Source of the DNA: Erinaceus europaeus
Taxonomy: Eukaryota > Chordata > Mammalia > Eulipotyphla > Erinaceidae
Length of the DNA: 64,000 nt
NCBI RefSeq assembly: GCF_950295315.1
Contig: NC_080171.1
Coordinates: 99,735,445 to 99,799,444 of the forward strand
Direction: 5' to 3'
Position 1 is the stretch's first letter. Each line of letters opens with the position of its first letter. The notes under the pieces were generated by a model. The model saw only the letters and a program-made list of their open reading frames with translations. It was not told the DNA's origin and did no database searches. Below, one piece after another: positions 60,790 to 64,000 of this stretch. Position numbers and translations under genes: made by a program.

Positions 60790-61805
60790 AAACCCAAAAA
60801 CTCATTTCATCCCCACCTGTTGTAACTACATTAGACAAAGAAGTGAGCTTGTGTATTACTTCAAAGAAGTATTGGTAATGTATGTGAAACAAATATTCAA
60901 GCCAATCCAGCTGCTTATGGTCTGGTTTTCTGAGGTGGGAAGACATACTGTCCTATCCAGATAGTGTTATGAGAATCATTTGGTTTTCCAGGACTGGGTG
61001 TTAATACTGACCAGGAGTGCATCCAATTTTACTTCAACTTACACCCTTGTGGTTAAAAGGCTTATGGCTGTGTGCTTGATCCCATGTTTTCCTGCAGTCA
61101 AAAGCCCACTTAAAGGATGTTAAAAGGAGGATGGAGGCGGGAGAACTTAAGTTCATTGTGCTTGGGGACAACTATGCTGATTGGTATAGGAGAATTTTGC
61201 TTTCTGCTTTATAGCTTTTAAGATTTTATACTTATGCTTATAAGGCTGTATGTTTAGGGGTACAGTGTCTTACCTCTTCCTAATGGTAGGGGAAGATCTT
61301 GAAGTCTCATCCTGGCCTTGTGAGACTATTTTAGCCAAAACATGCATCTCCACCACTCAAAGCAGAAACTCTTTATTCTTGCTTTCTTACTCTTCACATT
61401 AGTAATTGGTTCGTGGGCATGTGAATTTTAAACTCATCTTGCAGATAAACCTCATAAGATGAAAACCGATTGGCACCCATGGTGCTGCAAAACACTTTCC
61501 GGTTCACACTGTGTCTCACTCCTGCTAACTTGGCTTTCATCATTAGAGAAGAAAAATAACCTTGTTTACGTCGCCAGTTTTCTCGCTCCACTGTGTACGA
61601 GATGGAAATAGGAAATCCAGCTGAAGAATTGAAGACATGAAGCTTTTAGACCAGATCTAGAGCATTCTTACTCTTGCCCTCTACATTGAGGGAGAATATA
61701 TTCCCAGAAAGCGCATGTGCTAGTGAAAGCTCCATCCTATCAATATTTGCAGCGAAGTTCTCACTTTTGGTACTATTTATGTAGACTAGTGGCATTCTCC
61801 CTTTT
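60790..61805. other. STXBP1: Unique sequence of intron 2
   Basis: One kilobase with no recognised repeat. Not exon-like. Confidence 0.5.
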
Positions 61806-61807
61806 TT

Positions 61808-62020
61808 AAAAGTAATTTTTAATATTTATTTTTATTTATTGTACAGATACAGAGAAATCCAGAGGGGAAGAGGGGATAGAGGAGAGAGAAAAGAGTTACT
61901 CATAGCACAGCTTCACCACCTCTGAAGCTTCCCCCTGCAGGTGGAGGACCAGGAGCTTGAGCCCAGGTCCTTGCACAATGTAACATGTACACTCACATGG
62001 GTTCTCCACCACCTCACCCC
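61808..62020 (-). mobile_element. SINE class C, antisense, in intron 2
   Basis: ATTTATTGTACAGATACAGAG, AGAGTTACTCATAGCACAGC, CCCCCTGCAGGTGGAGGACC, GGTTCTCCACCACCTCACCCC. Confidence 0.85.
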
Positions 62021-62099
62021 TTATTCTCCCTTAGAGAAAAAAAAAATAAGCCCTGAAAAACACTCTTCTCTATAATTTTCTATGATTGTTGGTACTATA

Positions 62100-62102
<3 letters not shown>

Positions 62103-62153
<51 letters not shown>
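62103..62153. repeat. (TG)n microsatellite in intron 2
   Basis: About 25 TG units, 238 bases before exon 3. The sequence between it and the exon is unique and ends in the acceptor tract. Confidence 0.96.
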
Positions 62154-62159
<6 letters not shown>

Positions 62160-62390
62160 AGAGCAATTATTTTATTTAGCATGGGGAAGCAAGGATTTGT
62201 TTTTCATGTTTATAAAAGTAAGTCAGTAAGAACAATTCTAGCTGCTAGCATGTCTCAACAAAACTCTGGCTGACAGTAATATAGGTAACTATTCTGCACC
62301 TCTAGGACTTTGTGTGATCGGTTGCAAGAAGTTGCTGGGAGGATTGTAGCAGATACTGTGCACTCTGTGAACTTTTCTCTTTGCCTCTAG

Positions 62391-62472
62391 GTGCTGGTAG
62401 TTGATCAGCTGAGCATGAGGATGCTCTCATCCTGCTGCAAGATGACAGACATCATGACTGAGGGGATAACAA
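62391..62472 (+). CDS. STXBP1: Syntaxin-binding protein 1 (Munc18-1), coding exon 3
   Basis: Eighty-two bases encode [17 protein letters not shown] (residues 30-46) and then [10 protein letters not shown] (47-56), plus the first base of codon 57. Residues known from Munc18-1 work to touch syntaxin-1 are present: Asp34, Met38 and Lys46. Acceptor TTTGCCTCTAG (ends 62390); donor AA|GTGAGC (62473-62478), phase 1. Identical to the conserved mammalian protein. The gene continues past the window. Confidence 0.97.
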
Positions 62473-62917
62473 GTGAGCATAGTACTCTCCCTGCCCTTGA
62501 GTGACACTCAGGCTTCCTCTTTGTGGTGTCTTTTCTCCTCTCTAGTCACTGTCACCTCACTTGACTTTAGATTCTTCCAACAACCAGGATGGTAGAATTG
62601 TGAATTCTCCTGAGAGACTCATAGTTTCTTGTTCATCACTAACTACCTAGCACCTAGTCCTGGCCTGCCTACATGTCCATGAAATATCAGTTAGAGGATG
62701 CAAAAAGGACAATTAAACAAGAAAGGGTAGGCCATCCAGTAGAAAGAGTGGGCAGAAGACCTGAACAGGCACTCAACAAAGCAAGAATGCCCCAGTGGCC
62801 ATTAAGTGCACGGAAATTTGTACATCTTCATTGATCTTTAGGGAGATGCAATTAAAGCCAGCGTGAGAGACTCCTGTGTGTTTAACAGGGTGATAGAACT
62901 GTTAATTTTTTATTTTT

Positions 62918-63039
62918 TAAATATTTTTTAAACAGAGCACTACTCAGTTCTGTCTTGTGGTGGTAGGGATTGAATCTGGGACCTTTGGTTCCAAACATTG
63001 AAATCTTTTTGCATAACCACTGTACTGTCTTCCTAGCTC
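62918..63039 (-). mobile_element. SINE class D, antisense
   Basis: TTTAAACAGAGCACTACTCAG, TAGGGATTGAATCTGGGACC, TTGCATAACCACTGTACTGTC. Confidence 0.8.
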
Positions 63040-63059
63040 AAACTTTTTAAAAAAAAAAA

Positions 63060-63346
63060 AAAAAGATTTTTTAAAAGTATTTATTGCCTTTTTGTTGCGC
63101 TTGTTGTTTTTATTGTTGTAGTAGTTGTTGTTATTGATGACATTGTTGGATAGAGCAGAAAGAAATGGAGAGAGGAGGGGAAGACAGAGAGGGGGAGAGA
63201 AAGATAGGCACCTGCAGACCTGCTTCACCGGCTGTGAAGAGACTCCTTGCAGGTGGGGAACCAGGGGCTTGAACTGGGATCCTCACGCTGTTCCTTGTGC
63301 TTTGTGCCACGTGCGCTTAACCTGCTGCGCTACCGCCCCACTCCCT
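63060..63346 (-). mobile_element. SINE class A, antisense
   Basis: TTTAAAAGTATTTATTGCC, GTTGGATAGAGCAGAAAG, CTCCTTGCAGGTGGGGAACC, CTGCGCTACCGCCCCACTCC. Confidence 0.92.
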
Positions 63347-63349
63347 AGA

Positions 63350-63680
63350 CTTTGTTTTTGCCTCCAGGGTTATTGCTGGGGAATCCCCTGCTCCTGGAGG
63401 CTGTTTTTTCCCCTTTTATTGCCTTTGTTGTTTTATCGTTGTTGTTGTTATTATTATTATTATTATTGTTATTGTTGTTGTTGGATATGACAGAGAGAAA
63501 TGGAGAGAGGAAGGGAAGACAGAGAGGAGGAGAGAAAGATAGACACCTGAAGCCCTGCTTCACCACTTGTGAAGCTATCCCCTTGCAAGTGGGGTGCCAG
63601 GGGCTCAAACCAGGATCCTTCTGCCAGTATTTGCACTTTGTGCCAAATGTGCTTAACCCGCTGCACTGTACCCCCCAGAC
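63350..63680 (-). mobile_element. SINE class A, antisense, long form
   Basis: TTTTTGCCTCCAGGGTTATTGC, GGAATCCCCTGCTCCTGGAGG (CTGCACCATG part deleted), GTTGGATATGACAGAG, CTTGCAAGTGGGGTGCC, CGCTGCACTGTACCCCCCAGAC. Confidence 0.9.
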
Positions 63681-63683
63681 TAT

Positions 63684-63822
63684 TTTTTTAAGACTTAATT
63701 ATTTAGAGAGAGACAGAGACATCAGAACACAATTTTGGCATATATGACGCCAGGAATAGAACGTGGGGTCTCACTCAAGGAAGAATTGCACTCTACTCAC
63801 TGAGAGGATTCTATCTCCCTAA
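63684..63822 (-). mobile_element. SINE class B/E-like, antisense, diverged
   Basis: AAGACTTAATTATTTAGAGAGAG, CACAATTTTGGCATATATGACGCC, CTCTACTCACTGAG. Confidence 0.55.
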
Positions 63823-64000
63823 CTATAGATTGGAATCTTTAAATTCAGATAATTTCAAGTGACAGAAAAATGGAAACTCCTATATGATGGGGGGTACCAG
63901 CTACTATAGCTTCTTTGAAAATTACTGGACATTGTCTAGTAGAACCAGGGTGTGCATGTCCTATAAGCCATCAGCTCAGCAGTTAGATGTGTGTTCTAGA

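Larger units (their letters stand above)
62695..64000 (+). mobile_element. Ancient L1 ORF2 3' region, sense, in intron 3, split by four SINEs
   Basis: GGGCAGAAGACCTGAACAGGC...GGAGATGCAATTAAAGCC (62748-62860) and, after the SINEs, GACAGAAAAATGGAAACTCC...GAAAATTACTGGACATTG (63859-63935) follow the L1 order. Runs to the window edge. Confidence 0.65.

Overview
This window is nuclear DNA from a placental mammal. The interspersed repeats (several tRNA-derived SINE classes, a young L1 family and an endogenous-retrovirus LTR) look like those of a hedgehog (Erinaceidae, probably Erinaceus). The species call rests on remembered repeat style and is an inference. The mammalian gene call rests on the exons.

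There is one protein-coding gene, on the + strand: the 5' part of STXBP1 (Munc18-1, syntaxin-binding protein 1). Coding exon 1 is 7451-7487 (37 nt), exon 2 is 59912-59961 (50 nt) and exon 3 is 62391-62472 (82 nt). They join in frame with GT/AG borders and encode residues 1-56 plus the first base of codon 57. The rest of the gene lies beyond the right edge. Exon 1 sits in a CpG island (about 6905-8225). Intron 1 is about 52.4 kb and intron 2 about 2.4 kb.

Layout: 1-6900 is upstream flank, with the 3' part of an ERV LTR at the left edge, SINEs, a small CpG-rich block (3230-3460) and a triple nuclear-receptor half-site (4160-4179). 6905-8225 is the promoter island and exon 1. 8226-59911 is intron 1, made mostly of retroelements: ancient antisense L1 pieces used as landing sites; an internally deleted young L1 with an open ORF1 (21713-24107, minus); a near full-length but frameshifted L1 (30865-36874, plus); further L1 3' ends; a poly(A)-tailed element I do not recognise, called X here (28853-30335 and two shorter copies); a solo LTR with a 6-bp target duplication (39848-40194); a 5S rRNA pseudogene; and many SINEs. 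59912-64000 holds exons 2 and 3 and more SINEs.

SINE labels used below. A: the long class with a head like a tRNA, a CTGCAGGTGGGGAG motif and a CAACAA/AATAA tail, some copies with an extra 3' block ending CCTGGAGG. B: the short class with the motif GGCACAGTGGATAAAG. C: the class related to A with TGGTTGAGCGCAC and a CAATTTCT-type tail. D: the class with TGCCTGAGG...CCCAGGTTCAATCCC. E: a divergent class whose antisense copies read AGCACTGAAG...GGCAAAG. TSD means target-site duplication. Boundaries of repeats without a stated TSD are good to about 10-20 bases.
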